Assembly: GCA_020635455.1 (NCBI GenBank)
Contig: JACJZT010000004.1
Location: 124,001 to 188,000 of the forward strand
DNA: 64,000 nucleotides
Origin: Flavobacteriales bacterium
GTDB taxonomy: Bacteria; Bacteroidota; Bacteroidia; NS11-12g; UBA9320
Direction: 5' to 3'
Position numbers and translations under genes: made by a program. This document shows positions 43,940 to 52,400 of this stretch, piece by piece (positions within the stretch are counted from its first letter, which is position 1; each line of letters opens with the position of its first letter). The notes beneath the pieces are model-generated. The model was not told where the DNA came from and searched no databases. It saw only the letters and a program-made list of their open reading frames with translations.

Positions 43940-44875
43940 TTGCAAAAAATACTTTCATACCTGAAAACGTATCTTCAAGAAGAACTCAGGCTGTATTTTC
44001 TTCTGAGCATCCTGATCTTCATGGGAGTTTATGTAGGAATCGAATATGGATTTAATGTTTCGACACCTATCAAAAATGAACATTATGGAAGTTTCTACAG
44101 TCTGGTTTATACCTTTCTGAGTTTTCTTATGCCTTTCGCTGCAGGTTATTTGCTTTACAGTTATTTTTACAACGACTGGTCTCTTTGGTCTAACCAACTC
44201 TTTTGGTTCTTACTTTTATTCGGTCCTTTCGTTTTTAGCTTAAGGACCTTGGCGAACGTATTTTCAGAAAATTTATACGAATTTCTGGGAGACTCAAAAA
44301 CAACTACTTTCTATTATAAATGTTTAAAAGTCCTGATCCGGGATATTATTATCTTTATACCGATTTTGGTTTATTGGTTAAGAATGGACCGAAAACAAAT
44401 GCCATTATATGGATTAAGCCTTAAAAACTATTCCCTTAAACCTTACTTGATTCTGTTGGCGATCATGTTACCCCTGATTATCACTGCATCCTTTCAGGGC
44501 GATTTCTTAAACCAGTACCCGAAAGGATTTTCTCTTTACCCTCTTGATTTTAACCACCCTGATGATCGAATTTATTTTTACATTTACGAGCTGTTTTATG
44601 GGTTCGATTTCTTTTTTATTGAGTTTTTTTTCAGAGGATTTCTATTACTGGCATTTTTCAGGCATTTTGGTTGGTCTTGTTTGTTACCTGCAGCATGTTT
44701 TTACGTAAGCATACATTTTGGGAAACCACTTGCCGAAACCTTAAGTTCATTTTTGGGGGGAACCATACTAGGAGTCATCGCCATTCGCACCGGTTCGATC
44801 GCCGGAGGAATTGTGGTTCATGTTGGTGTGGCATGGCTTATGGAATTCACAGCTTTATTGCATAAACTATTATGA
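43940..44875 (+). CDS. CPBP family intramembrane metalloprotease
   Basis: A 311-residue membrane protein with about eight hydrophobic segments and a CPBP (Abi/CAAX protease-like) active-site region in its C-terminal third: FFIEFFFRGFLL (motif usually EExxFRG, here IE-xxxFRG), FYVSIHFGKP with a His, and GGIVVHVGVAW with a second His. The usual EE pair is reduced to a single Glu, so activity is probable but uncertain. The role may be membrane-protein turnover or surface-protein processing. The start is TTG at 43940; the first ATG is inside a membrane segment. It precedes recG by 1 nt. Confidence 0.78.
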   Translation: MQKILSYLKTYLQEELRLYFLLSILIFMGVYVGIEYGFNVSTPIKNEHYGSFYSLVYTFLSFLMPFAAGYLLYSYFYNDWSLWSNQLFWFLLLFGPFVFSLRTLANVFSENLYEFLGDSKTTTFYYKCLKVLIRDIIIFIPILVYWLRMDRKQMPLYGLSLKNYSLKPYLILLAIMLPLIITASFQGDFLNQYPKGFSLYPLDFNHPDDRIYFYIYELFYGFDFFFIEFFFRGFLLLAFFRHFGWSCLLPAACFYVSIHFGKPLAETLSSFLGGTILGVIAIRTGSIAGGIVVHVGVAWLMEFTALLHKLL

Positions 44876-44876
44876 T

Positions 44877-46976
44877 ATGAATGCGGACTTTCTTGAAACA
44901 CCCATTGAATATTTAAAAGGAATCGGTCCACAAAGAGGTGAACTTTTAAAGAACGAGTTGGGAATCTTTACGTTTGGAGATCTGCTGGGACATTTTCCTT
45001 TCAGGTATATAGATCGTTCAAAGTTTTACACGATTCGTGAACTGTCAAGCGATACATCCTATGTTCAATTAAAAGGTGTATTGACCAATATAAATGAAAC
45101 CGGTACCGGCCGGGCAAGACGCCTGACCGCTCTGTTTAAAGATCCTACAGGCGAAATTGAACTTGCATGGTTCCAGAACATCAAATGGTTTAAACAATCC
45201 CTCGTTCCTGAACGCTTATGTATCTTATTTGGCAAACCATCATTTTTTAACAAAAAATTAAACTTTGTACATCCTGATATTGAATGGGTCCGGGAAATGG
45301 ATACTCCGGCAGGTATGCAAGCCGTGTATTCGGTTACCGATAAGATGCGAAATCAGAAAATGGATTCAAAAGCCCTTCACCGGAGTGTGATATACCTTTT
45401 TGAGAATTCATCACTAAGGGTCCCGGAATTCTTACCGGAAAACATACGCACTCAAAATCGCTTACCCTTGCGAACAGATGCCTTTAGATATGTACATCTT
45501 CCAAAAAACAATACTGAAATAATTGCAGGACAGCAGAGATTTAAATTTGAGGAATTCTTCCTCCTTAATTTAAAAATCGCAAGACTTAAATTAAAACGCA
45601 AACAAGAAATCAAAGGCTACGTGTTTTCAAAAATCGGCAACAATTTCAATACCTTTTATTCTCAGAAACTTCCCTTCGAACTAACCGATGCTCAAAAAAG
45701 GGTAATGAAAGAAATCAGGGCGGATATGGCTACCGGAAAACAAATGAACCGCCTGCTGCAGGGCGATGTAGGAAGCGGCAAAACCATGGTGGCATTGCTT
45801 TCGATGCTCATTGCAATTGACAATAATACTCAGGCTGGATTGATGGCCCCGACAGAGATACTTGCTCAGCAACATTTTGAAAGTATCAGCACTTTGCTAC
45901 AGGGAATGGGTTTGAGAACCGAATTGATGACCGGAAGTACCAGAAAAAAAAAGAGAACTGAGATTCTTGAAGATTTGCGTTCGGGTATTATTGACATTCT
46001 AATTGGTACGCACGCTCTCATCGAGGAAGATGTACAGTTTAAGACCCCGGGACTGATGATAATTGATGAGCAACATCGCTTTGGAGTGGAACAAAGGTCT
46101 AAATTATGGTATGGCAATTCGCTGGCTCCTCATGTACTTGTTATGACGGCCACTCCGATTCCGAGAACCCTCGCCATGACCGTTTACGGTGATCTGGACG
46201 TTTCAAAGATCGATGAATTGCCCGCAGGCCGTGTGGAAATTAAAACCGTTCATCGATACGAAAATGCACGATCCGATCTGTTCAAATTTTTAAAGAACGA
46301 AATATCAAAAGGACGTCAGGTGTATTATGTATATCCACTGATAATTGAATCGGAAAAACTGGATTACCAGAACCTTCTGGATGGTTTTCATTATTTAAAA
46401 AGTCATTTCCCTGAACCGGGTTACAAATTGGGAATGGTTCACGGAAAAATGAAGGCATCCGATAAAGATTTGGTGATGAATGCTTTCAAAAGCGGTGAAC
46501 TGAACATGCTGATCAGCACTACGGTAATTGAAGTTGGTGTAAATGTACCCAACGCGAGTGTAATGGTCATTGAAAATTCTGAGAAATTCGGGCTTTCTCA
46601 ATTGCATCAGCTCAGAGGGAGGGTTGGAAGAGGGTCCGAACAATCGTATTGCGTATTACTCAGCTCGGTTAAATTGGGTAAAGTAGCACGCGAAAGATTA
46701 AAAGCCATGGTATCAACTACCGATGGCTTCGAAATTGCCAATCTGGATTTGAAACTTCGCGGACCGGGCGATATCACCGGAACCAGACAAAGCGGGATCC
46801 TTGATTTAAAAATAGCCGACCTGGTTAAGGATGAAGACCTGTTGATCAAAAGTCGTCTGGAAGTGGAAAGGATCTTAAAATCAGACCCTGATCTTTCATC
46901 ACCGGAGCATAATGACCTTAAGATTTGGATGAAATTTCAGAGTAAAAGAACGAAGGACTGGGGTAGAGTAAGTTAG
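44877..46976 (+). CDS. recG: ATP-dependent DNA helicase RecG
   Basis: A 699-residue helicase that reverses stalled replication forks and resolves junctions. The N-terminal wedge domain (OB fold, from about residue 60) is followed by helicase motifs: QGDVGSGKTMVALLSM (I), APTEILAQQHFE (Ia), IIDEQHRFGVEQR (II, DEQH), TATPIPRTLAMT (III), and ISTTVIEVGVNVPNA...QLRGRVGRG (V, VI). The frame is open upstream in the CPBP gene, but the ATG at 44877, 1 nt after the CPBP stop, gives a family-normal MNADFLETPIEYLKGIGP. Likely co-transcribed with the protease gene. Confidence 0.95.
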   Translation: MNADFLETPIEYLKGIGPQRGELLKNELGIFTFGDLLGHFPFRYIDRSKFYTIRELSSDTSYVQLKGVLTNINETGTGRARRLTALFKDPTGEIELAWFQNIKWFKQSLVPERLCILFGKPSFFNKKLNFVHPDIEWVREMDTPAGMQAVYSVTDKMRNQKMDSKALHRSVIYLFENSSLRVPEFLPENIRTQNRLPLRTDAFRYVHLPKNNTEIIAGQQRFKFEEFFLLNLKIARLKLKRKQEIKGYVFSKIGNNFNTFYSQKLPFELTDAQKRVMKEIRADMATGKQMNRLLQGDVGSGKTMVALLSMLIAIDNNTQAGLMAPTEILAQQHFESISTLLQGMGLRTELMTGSTRKKKRTEILEDLRSGIIDILIGTHALIEEDVQFKTPGLMIIDEQHRFGVEQRSKLWYGNSLAPHVLVMTATPIPRTLAMTVYGDLDVSKIDELPAGRVEIKTVHRYENARSDLFKFLKNEISKGRQVYYVYPLIIESEKLDYQNLLDGFHYLKSHFPEPGYKLGMVHGKMKASDKDLVMNAFKSGELNMLISTTVIEVGVNVPNASVMVIENSEKFGLSQLHQLRGRVGRGSEQSYCVLLSSVKLGKVARERLKAMVSTTDGFEIANLDLKLRGPGDITGTRQSGILDLKIADLVKDEDLLIKSRLEVERILKSDPDLSSPEHNDLKIWMKFQSKRTKDWGRVS

Positions 46977-47457
46977 TCTATCCTCACAATGCGGATTTGA
47001 GTTTGCTTCGATTAGGGCTTTCAGCCCTATAACCCGACTCACTTTTTTTCTTGAAAAAAAAAGTAAGCCAAAAATTATTCACCCGTTTATGCTTGTTTCA
47101 ATGGCGTTCATGAATGCTATGCATTTCAAGCCAAAAAAATACTCCCTCCCGCACCCCAACGCCGCCCCCGTCTTTTTGGCATCCCTCCGCACCATTCTGA
47201 AATCGAATAATTTCTGGTTAAATTACTTTATAATTCATCTTTTTATTATAATCCTTTCAACAGAATACATATAAAATGTTAGAAAACATTGCAAGGCTTT
47301 CAATTAATTTCAATTTAATCTTGCAAAATTAAAGTGACATTTTAGGCTATAAAGCCTTATTAAATAATGGATTAGGTGGTTTATGAGGTTTGAAAAGTTA
47401 AGAACAAAAAAAAGGCCACCCAAAAAATGGAATGGCCTTTCACTCAAATTTTAAAAC
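46977..47457. other. Long intergenic region with repeat-like hairpins, no gene supported
   Basis: This 481-bp gap between recG and hsp20 contains a small hairpin AGGGCT-TTC-AGCCCT (47014-47028), an A/T palindrome with ACTTTTTTTC/GAAAAAAAAAGT arms (47041-47064), and a C-rich stretch near 47140-47190 unlike the rest of the region. A 61-codon open frame at 47089 has no recognisable content. The poly-T/poly-A palindrome followed by GTAAGCCAAAAA resembles an intergenic repeat I associate with Bacteroidota genomes; copy number in this genome cannot be checked here. Confidence 0.4.
47406..47440 (-). terminator. Rho-independent terminator after hsp20
   Basis: Read on the minus strand, AAAGGCCA pairs with TGGCCTTT around a 15-nt loop and is followed by a run of T. 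It lies 18 nt past the hsp20 stop. Confidence 0.75.
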
Positions 47458-47895
47458 TTACTTTATGGATATGGTCTTTGCCTGTTTAGGCTCGGCTTTT
47501 GGCAAAATCAACTCGAGAATTCCCTCAGTTAGGTTTGCTTCAATTTTATCCTGAATAATAAAATCAGGTATGGTAAAGGTTCTGCTGAATTTACCCTGAC
47601 TGATCTCACTGTAATGCCATGAACCTTCTTTTTGATCTTTCTTGGTGTTTCTTTCACCGGAAATGGTAAGGGTGTTCTCCCTCAAATCAATTTTAATGTC
47701 TTCCTTCTTCAACCCGGGTATTGCCAACTGGATTTCGAAAGCTTTATCGGTTTCCAGTATGTTGGTAGCAGGTTTGAACATGGTTTCCATCTGATCGAAA
47801 GCTGAATCATCAAAAAATTTATCAAATGGATTTGAACTGAATGGAAAGAATGAATCTTTACTTGGTACGAACGGATTTAATTTTGCGAGTTTCAT
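47458..47895 (-). CDS. Small heat-shock protein, Hsp20/alpha-crystallin family
   Basis: A 145-residue holdase chaperone that keeps unfolding proteins soluble for ClpB/DnaK. The alpha-crystallin domain begins near residue 42 (ATNILETDKAFEIQLAIPGLKKEDIKIDL), continues through LTISGERN and YSEISQGKFSRTFTIP, and ends in GILELILPKAE with the C-terminal IxI-like AKTISIK. Length is normal for bacterial Hsp20. Upstream are two G[AC]CA-N3-TGTC sites, 41 bp apart, matching the pair in front of clpB; regulation together with clpB is therefore likely. Confidence 0.93.
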   Translation of the reverse strand: MKLAKLNPFVPSKDSFFPFSSNPFDKFFDDSAFDQMETMFKPATNILETDKAFEIQLAIPGLKKEDIKIDLRENTLTISGERNTKKDQKEGSWHYSEISQGKFSRTFTIPDFIIQDKIEANLTEGILELILPKAEPKQAKTISIK

Positions 47896-47950
47896 AATTT
47901 ATTTCTTTTTATTCCCTATAGATCAAATTACAAACCAGAAGTACTTTTAC

Positions 47951-47961
47951 GCCATTATGTC
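47951..47961. promoter_or_regulatory. Putative heat-shock operator, hsp20-proximal copy
   Basis: GCCATTATGTC; on the minus strand GACATAATGGC followed by GTAAAA, 56 bases before the hsp20 ATG. The clpB-distal site shares the same GTAAAA extension. Confidence 0.5.
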
Positions 47962-47991
47962 CTGATTTGATTAAAAAAATACAAAACAAAT

Positions 47992-48002
47992 GACATTGTG
48001 TC
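47992..48002. promoter_or_regulatory. Putative heat-shock operator, hsp20-distal copy
   Basis: GACATTGTGTC, a perfect inverted repeat GACA-TTG-TGTC, 41 bases from the proximal copy, exactly as in front of clpB. It lies just past the stop (48018) of the upstream spermidine-synthase-like gene. Confidence 0.5.
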
Positions 48003-48017
48003 GTTCTTTAGCGGATT

Positions 48018-48692
48018 TTACTTCCTGATCTCCAAAACCCGATTCATACCTAAAAAATGGTGACCGGTGATCGTTTTAAAGATCCCGGAAAGGCTTATCT
48101 GCAATTCATTAAACCTCAAACCTTGTTGTGCATTATTTACCACGTAATTGATCAGTATTAAACCGTCGTCACTCAAGACATCCTTTAATTTTTTTAGAAA
48201 ATCCTTTTGATGAATACCATCTGCAACTTCGAGGTCATTGAACAGATCAACTACAATAAGATCATACTCTCCTGATTTTCCAATTATGCCGTCAAAAACA
48301 TCAGCCTTTATCACTTTGGTATTCTTCAGATCCAGTTCGCTCCAATATTCGAGCACCTCAAGGATGGCAGGGTCAATTTCATATGCCGTTATAGAGGGAT
48401 TCAAACCATAATTCCGCTGAAGAATATCAATAACCGAACCGGTGCCCAAACCCAGTACCAATACATTTTGAAAATTAATTTCTTCCGGTTTTAATGCAGT
48501 AAACGCCAGTTCAAAAACTTTATGAAGGTTTCCATAACTGTAATTTGCATTTTTTGTGTTCAAAACCAGCTTACCGGCTTCCATCTGCACACATAACCCG
48601 GGATTGAACTCCGAATGTATTCGCTTGACCGTAACCAGGAAGAAGTAGGAAAAAAAGTGCTTATACCATGCTATGTTATTGTTTTCCTTCAT
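48018..48692 (-). CDS. Spermidine-synthase-like methyltransferase-fold protein
   Basis: A 224-residue protein with the Rossmann-type fold shared by spermidine synthases and SAM methyltransferases. The nucleotide loop is VLVLGLGTGSVID, followed by ITAYEIDPAILEVL and the acidic VIKADVFDGI; the YDLIVVDLFND strand matches the spermidine synthase (PABS) catalytic aspartate position. It lacks the complete N-terminal strand domain of SpeE, so it may not make spermidine. Similar short proteins are common and uncharacterised. It is 28 nt downstream of dcd and read in the same direction, so probably co-transcribed. Confidence 0.65.
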   Translation of the reverse strand: MKENNNIAWYKHFFSYFFLVTVKRIHSEFNPGLCVQMEAGKLVLNTKNANYSYGNLHKVFELAFTALKPEEINFQNVLVLGLGTGSVIDILQRNYGLNPSITAYEIDPAILEVLEYWSELDLKNTKVIKADVFDGIIGKSGEYDLIVVDLFNDLEVADGIHQKDFLKKLKDVLSDDGLILINYVVNNAQQGLRFNELQISLSGIFKTITGHHFLGMNRVLEIRK

Positions 48693-48720
48693 TTGTAAGA
48701 TGGAAGGATAGTAAGCATGA

Positions 48721-49257
48721 TCAGAATTTGTTCTTCCACATCATGCTTTCTACAGGTTTAACCGTTCTTTTGCTGTATTTGGCATCAGACTTTTTGTTGT
48801 AAAATTTATCAATATCTCCCTCTACCACAAAATAAATAAGCTGACCGATGGGCATACCCCTGTAAATGCGAACAGGCTGGGCACAGGATATTTCAAGTGT
48901 CCAGGTGTTACAAAAACCCACATCACCTTTGCCGGCAGTAGCATGGATATCAATTCCAAGCCTTCCCGTACTTGACTTCCCTTCAAGAAAGGGGATGTGT
49001 TTGTGGGTTTCGGTGTATTCTTCAGTTACACCGAGATAAAGGGTACCCGGAACCAATACATAACCATCGTTTGGTATTTCAAACATTTCTATCTTATTAT
49101 GGGCTTTGGCATCCAGGATCCGGTCTTTGTAACAGGCAAGGTATTTACCCAAATGTACGTCATAGCTGTTGGTTCCAAGACATTCTTTTCGGAATGGCTC
49201 TATTAAAATGTTTCCCGCGTCAATTTCATCGAGAATTTTTTTATCACTTAAAATCAT
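48721..49257 (-). CDS. dcd: dCTP deaminase
   Basis: A 178-residue trimeric enzyme making dUTP from dCTP in the thymidylate pathway. It shows the family core: LGTNSYDVHLG, VLVPGTLYLGVTEEY, and the active-site segment EGKSSTGRLGIDIHATAGKGDVGF with the conserved Ser and Arg; RIYRGMPIGQLIYF closes the fold. Length is near the E. coli enzyme. The start is the ATG at 49257. No clear promoter match is seen in the 169-bp divergent gap to recX. It is followed by the spermidine-synthase-like gene. Confidence 0.93.
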   Translation of the reverse strand: MILSDKKILDEIDAGNILIEPFRKECLGTNSYDVHLGKYLACYKDRILDAKAHNKIEMFEIPNDGYVLVPGTLYLGVTEEYTETHKHIPFLEGKSSTGRLGIDIHATAGKGDVGFCNTWTLEISCAQPVRIYRGMPIGQLIYFVVEGDIDKFYNKKSDAKYSKRTVKPVESMMWKNKF

Positions 49258-49426
49258 CTTTTACTAAAGGGTGCAAAATAATAAAACAATTATGCCTCAT
49301 GCCATATAATCGATACTTATTTATCCAAACATTCTCCCCAAAATAGTTTTTATCAAATGGTATTTTTAAAAACCACAATGTACCGGCTTTTAGAATCGCT
49401 TATTTTCGCATTGTGTTTCGCTTAAA

Positions 49427-49882
49427 ATGAGTTTTCTGAAAAATGAACTATTATCAAAATTACAGCACTATTGTTCCTATCAGGAACGCTGTCATTATGA
49501 AGTTGAGCAAAAACTATATTCTCTGGGATGCAAAAAAAACACTGCCGACGAAATTATCGCCGACCTTATTAGCTCGGGTTTTTTGAATGAACAACGTTTT
49601 GCAAATGCGTATGCCGGTGGAAAATTCAGAACCCTTAACTGGGGCAAGACCAAGATCACCCGTAAACTGGCTGAAAAAAAAGTCCCCGCAAAGATCATTT
49701 CCGAAGCTCTCAGATCTATAGAGGAATCTGATTATCAGAAAAGTCTTGAGAACCTGGTTAAAAACCATTCTTCAAAACTTAAAACATACTCCGACAAACA
49801 AAAGATGATTAAATTTTTGATGACCAAAGGGTTTGAATACGATCGGATCCTTGAAGCGATAAAAACCGTTCAGTCGTATTGA
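49427..49882 (+). CDS. recX: Regulatory protein RecX
   Basis: A 151-residue all-helical RecX, which restrains RecA filament growth. It has the tandem three-helix repeats, with signatures CSYQERCHYEVEQKLYSLGC, ADEIIADLISSGFLNEQRFANAYAGGKFRTLNWGKTKI and KMIKFLMTKGFEYDRILEAI. Length matches the family. recA is not beside it. It converges with hemW, 5 nt apart, with no terminator between them. Start is the ATG at 49427. Confidence 0.88.
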   Translation: MSFLKNELLSKLQHYCSYQERCHYEVEQKLYSLGCKKNTADEIIADLISSGFLNEQRFANAYAGGKFRTLNWGKTKITRKLAEKKVPAKIISEALRSIEESDYQKSLENLVKNHSSKLKTYSDKQKMIKFLMTKGFEYDRILEAIKTVQSY

Positions 49883-49887
49883 TTTCT

Positions 49888-51027
49888 TTACACAAAAAAA
49901 TCACAGGCGATCCGGTCGGCAAACATCTTTCCTTTTGAACTTAAACGTAGCATTGGGTCGCTTAAGACCATAAGGCCTTCGGAAACAAACAGATCAAGTT
50001 TTTGCTTATGAAGGTTCATAAAAGATCGCTTTCCCATTCCGGGCAAGTGGTTAAGGTTTATACCTTCTTTCATTCGAAGTCCTGTTAAAAGGTACTCATT
50101 CATTTTGTTTTCTATGGTGAGTATTTCTTCTTCAAAATCAGGCTTGCCGGTTCTTAAGGCTTCAATATAGGACCTGTTGTCACTAACGTTCCATCTTCTG
50201 ATTTTTGTGTCGAATGAATGTGCCGATGGACCGATTCCAAGATACGGTTTACCTTCCCAGTAGGATCGGTTGTGTCTCGAAAAATTATTTTCCCTGCAAA
50301 AATTTGAAACCTCATAATGGTTCCATCCATTCTTTTCAGCCCACTGCATAAGTATATCAAAATGCTCTGCCTGAACTTCCTCCTGAGTTGTTTTGTACTT
50401 TCCCTGGAGAATAAGTTTGTACAATGGAGTATTCTTCTCTACGGTAAGAGCGTAACAGGAAAGGTGATCTACTTTATATTTTGTTATGGTTTCCAGATTC
50501 GCAAGCCATTCATCCGCGTTTAATCCGTCAAAACCATAGATAAGGTCGGCACTCAGATTTTTGAACCCGGTTTTCTGCGCATTTTCAAGTCCCCTTATCG
50601 CTTCTTCTGCGCGATGACTTCGGTTCATCCAGGTTAAATGATGGTCGTAAAAAGATTGAATACCAATGCTTAATCGATTGATGCCCAATGAAGAAAATCT
50701 TTCGCAATTTTCCTCACTTAAATTTTCCGGGTTGGCTTCAAGTGTAACTTCAGGATCCGGGTTAAAATCAAAATTTTTATGGACCGAATTCAGGATGGTA
50801 TTTAAAGCTTCTAAACTTAAAATTGATGGCGTACCTCCTCCAAAATACAGAGTATCCAGTTTTGTACCTTTGAAAAAATCTGTTTCTGAATCTTTGCCAT
50901 AATACCTTAGCTCCCTGAGCAGTGCATCAACAAGCGCATCTTCATTTTTTCGGTTTACTGAAAAATGAAAATCGCAGTAAAAGCAGGCCTTAGAACAAAA
51001 CGGAATATGAAGGTATAAGCCTGCCAA
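49888..51027 (-). CDS. hemW: HemW-type radical SAM protein (heme chaperone)
   Basis: A 379-residue radical SAM protein of the HemN/HemW group. The cluster motif CSKACFYC places Cys11, Cys15 and Cys18; next are YFGGGTPSILS, LEANPENL, GINRLSIGIQSF and the late GIGPSAHSF. The absence of an extra N-terminal cysteine and the cluster position at residue 11 favour HemW, which delivers heme to respiratory enzymes, over coproporphyrinogen oxidase HemN. It is the last gene of a minus-strand run that starts with tsaD, with a 55-nt gap from the preceding gene. Confidence 0.9.
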   Translation of the reverse strand: MAGLYLHIPFCSKACFYCDFHFSVNRKNEDALVDALLRELRYYGKDSETDFFKGTKLDTLYFGGGTPSILSLEALNTILNSVHKNFDFNPDPEVTLEANPENLSEENCERFSSLGINRLSIGIQSFYDHHLTWMNRSHRAEEAIRGLENAQKTGFKNLSADLIYGFDGLNADEWLANLETITKYKVDHLSCYALTVEKNTPLYKLILQGKYKTTQEEVQAEHFDILMQWAEKNGWNHYEVSNFCRENNFSRHNRSYWEGKPYLGIGPSAHSFDTKIRRWNVSDNRSYIEALRTGKPDFEEEILTIENKMNEYLLTGLRMKEGINLNHLPGMGKRSFMNLHKQKLDLFVSEGLMVLSDPMLRLSSKGKMFADRIACDFFV

Positions 51028-51082
51028 AATTTTATGATATCAACTCAAACGAATATTCTATGAGATGAACCGTTTGCAAAAA

Positions 51083-52354
51083 TCAGGTTTTTTTGAGCTT
51101 CTTTTTTGCAGAAGGAAATAAAATATTGTTTAAGATGAGCCGGTATCCGGGTGAATTTGGATGCAAGGACAGTTCGGTGGGCGGTTCGCCAACCATATGC
51201 TGATAATCTTCGGGATCATGGCCTCCATAAAATGTCCAGGTTCCTTTTCCCATTTCGCCGTGTATATACTTGGCCTCCCCTATCGAAATGTTCTGTCCCA
51301 TGATCAAAACATCACTTTTTATTAGTGACTTTCGGAAGGAAGTAGTTTGACCCATGAAACCTTTGATCACTCTTTCATGGTTCTGGCAAAGAATGGTTGG
51401 AACCACATCAAACTTGGCCGAAAAGTCGAAAAGCACAAATACATCGTTGTCTTCGGTAACCCCTCGTTCGGAGTATTGCATGTCGATGTTTGAGTTCTCA
51501 TAGTTATAAGGACTTAATACAAGTTGAAAATCCTTAAACGCAAAGGTGTTATCATAATTTAACTGGTTTTGAACATTGGGGTCCATTCCATCGCCATCAA
51601 ACATGGACTCGCATATATCCAAACCATCTGCCGCAAGGGCAATGTCATAGCTGTCGGATGCGCTGCACATTGCAAATAAAAAACCGCCTCCCAGAGTAAA
51701 ATCCCTGATTTTTTTCACCACGGCCAGCTTTAATTGTGAAACTTTCTGAAAACCGTATTTCGCAGCAACATCTTCCGCTTCTTTTACCTGTTCCTTGTAC
51801 CAGTCGGCATGCTGGTAGCTTGCCCAGAATTTGCCATACTGACCTGTAAAATCTTCATGATGGAGATGAAGCCAGTCGTAAAGAGGTAGTTTTCCATCCA
51901 TTACTTCATCGTCAAAAATAGTGGTGTAAGGTATCTCGGCATAGGTCAAAACCATGGTTACCGCATCGTCCCATGGCTGTTTGGACTTGGGGCTGTAAAC
52001 GGCTACCTTGGGTGCTTTGAGCAATTTAACCACCTCCATGTTTATGGCAGGATTTGCGATCTGCAGATAAATTTCATTCGCTTCACTTTCAGATATGATC
52101 TCAAAACTAACGCCCCTCAATAAACATTCCTTTTCGATGGTTTCATTGGCAGCCATCATAAAGCTTCCGCCTCTGTAATTCAGTAGCCATTCCACTTCCT
52201 TGTCATAGGTTAAAACCCAGTAGGCAATACCATACGATTTCAAATGATCCTTCTGAGCAAGGTCCATCGGTATGAGCAATCTTTTAGCCATACTTCCCGA
52301 AATAAAGGAAATCATCAATACAATAAGCGGAAGAATTCTCCTTATACTTTTCAT
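51083..52354 (-). CDS. Secreted GATase-like protein, often labelled asparagine synthetase B
   Basis: A 423-residue Bacteroidota protein whose relatives I recall being named asparagine synthetase B, a label its sequence does not support: it lacks the Cys2 nucleophile and the PPi-loop SGGxDS of true AsnB. It has a signal peptide (ISFISGSMA), the block KRLLIPMDLAQKDHLKSYGIAYWVL, and LFAMCSASDSYDIALAADG, which looks like the nucleophile elbow of a class I glutamine amidotransferase-like fold. Tyr-rich and acidic segments follow, with no helical membrane segment. Function unknown. It lies 46 nt after fluC in a minus-strand run. Confidence 0.6.
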   Translation of the reverse strand: MKSIRRILPLIVLMISFISGSMAKRLLIPMDLAQKDHLKSYGIAYWVLTYDKEVEWLLNYRGGSFMMAANETIEKECLLRGVSFEIISESEANEIYLQIANPAINMEVVKLLKAPKVAVYSPKSKQPWDDAVTMVLTYAEIPYTTIFDDEVMDGKLPLYDWLHLHHEDFTGQYGKFWASYQHADWYKEQVKEAEDVAAKYGFQKVSQLKLAVVKKIRDFTLGGGFLFAMCSASDSYDIALAADGLDICESMFDGDGMDPNVQNQLNYDNTFAFKDFQLVLSPYNYENSNIDMQYSERGVTEDNDVFVLFDFSAKFDVVPTILCQNHERVIKGFMGQTTSFRKSLIKSDVLIMGQNISIGEAKYIHGEMGKGTWTFYGGHDPEDYQHMVGEPPTELSLHPNSPGYRLILNNILFPSAKKKLKKT

Positions 52355-52400
52355 GCAGATACTATCAGGTTCAAATCATTATTTTCACAAAAATACATAC

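Noticed and set aside
47089..47274. A 61-codon plus-strand frame in the recG-hsp20 gap
   Set aside because: Composition is that of translated repeat DNA with a C-rich patch; no start signal, no family and no neighbour relation.
51083..52354. Asparagine synthetase B as a real function
   Set aside because: No Cys2 nucleophile, no SGGxDS loop, and a signal peptide; the name is not supported by the sequence.
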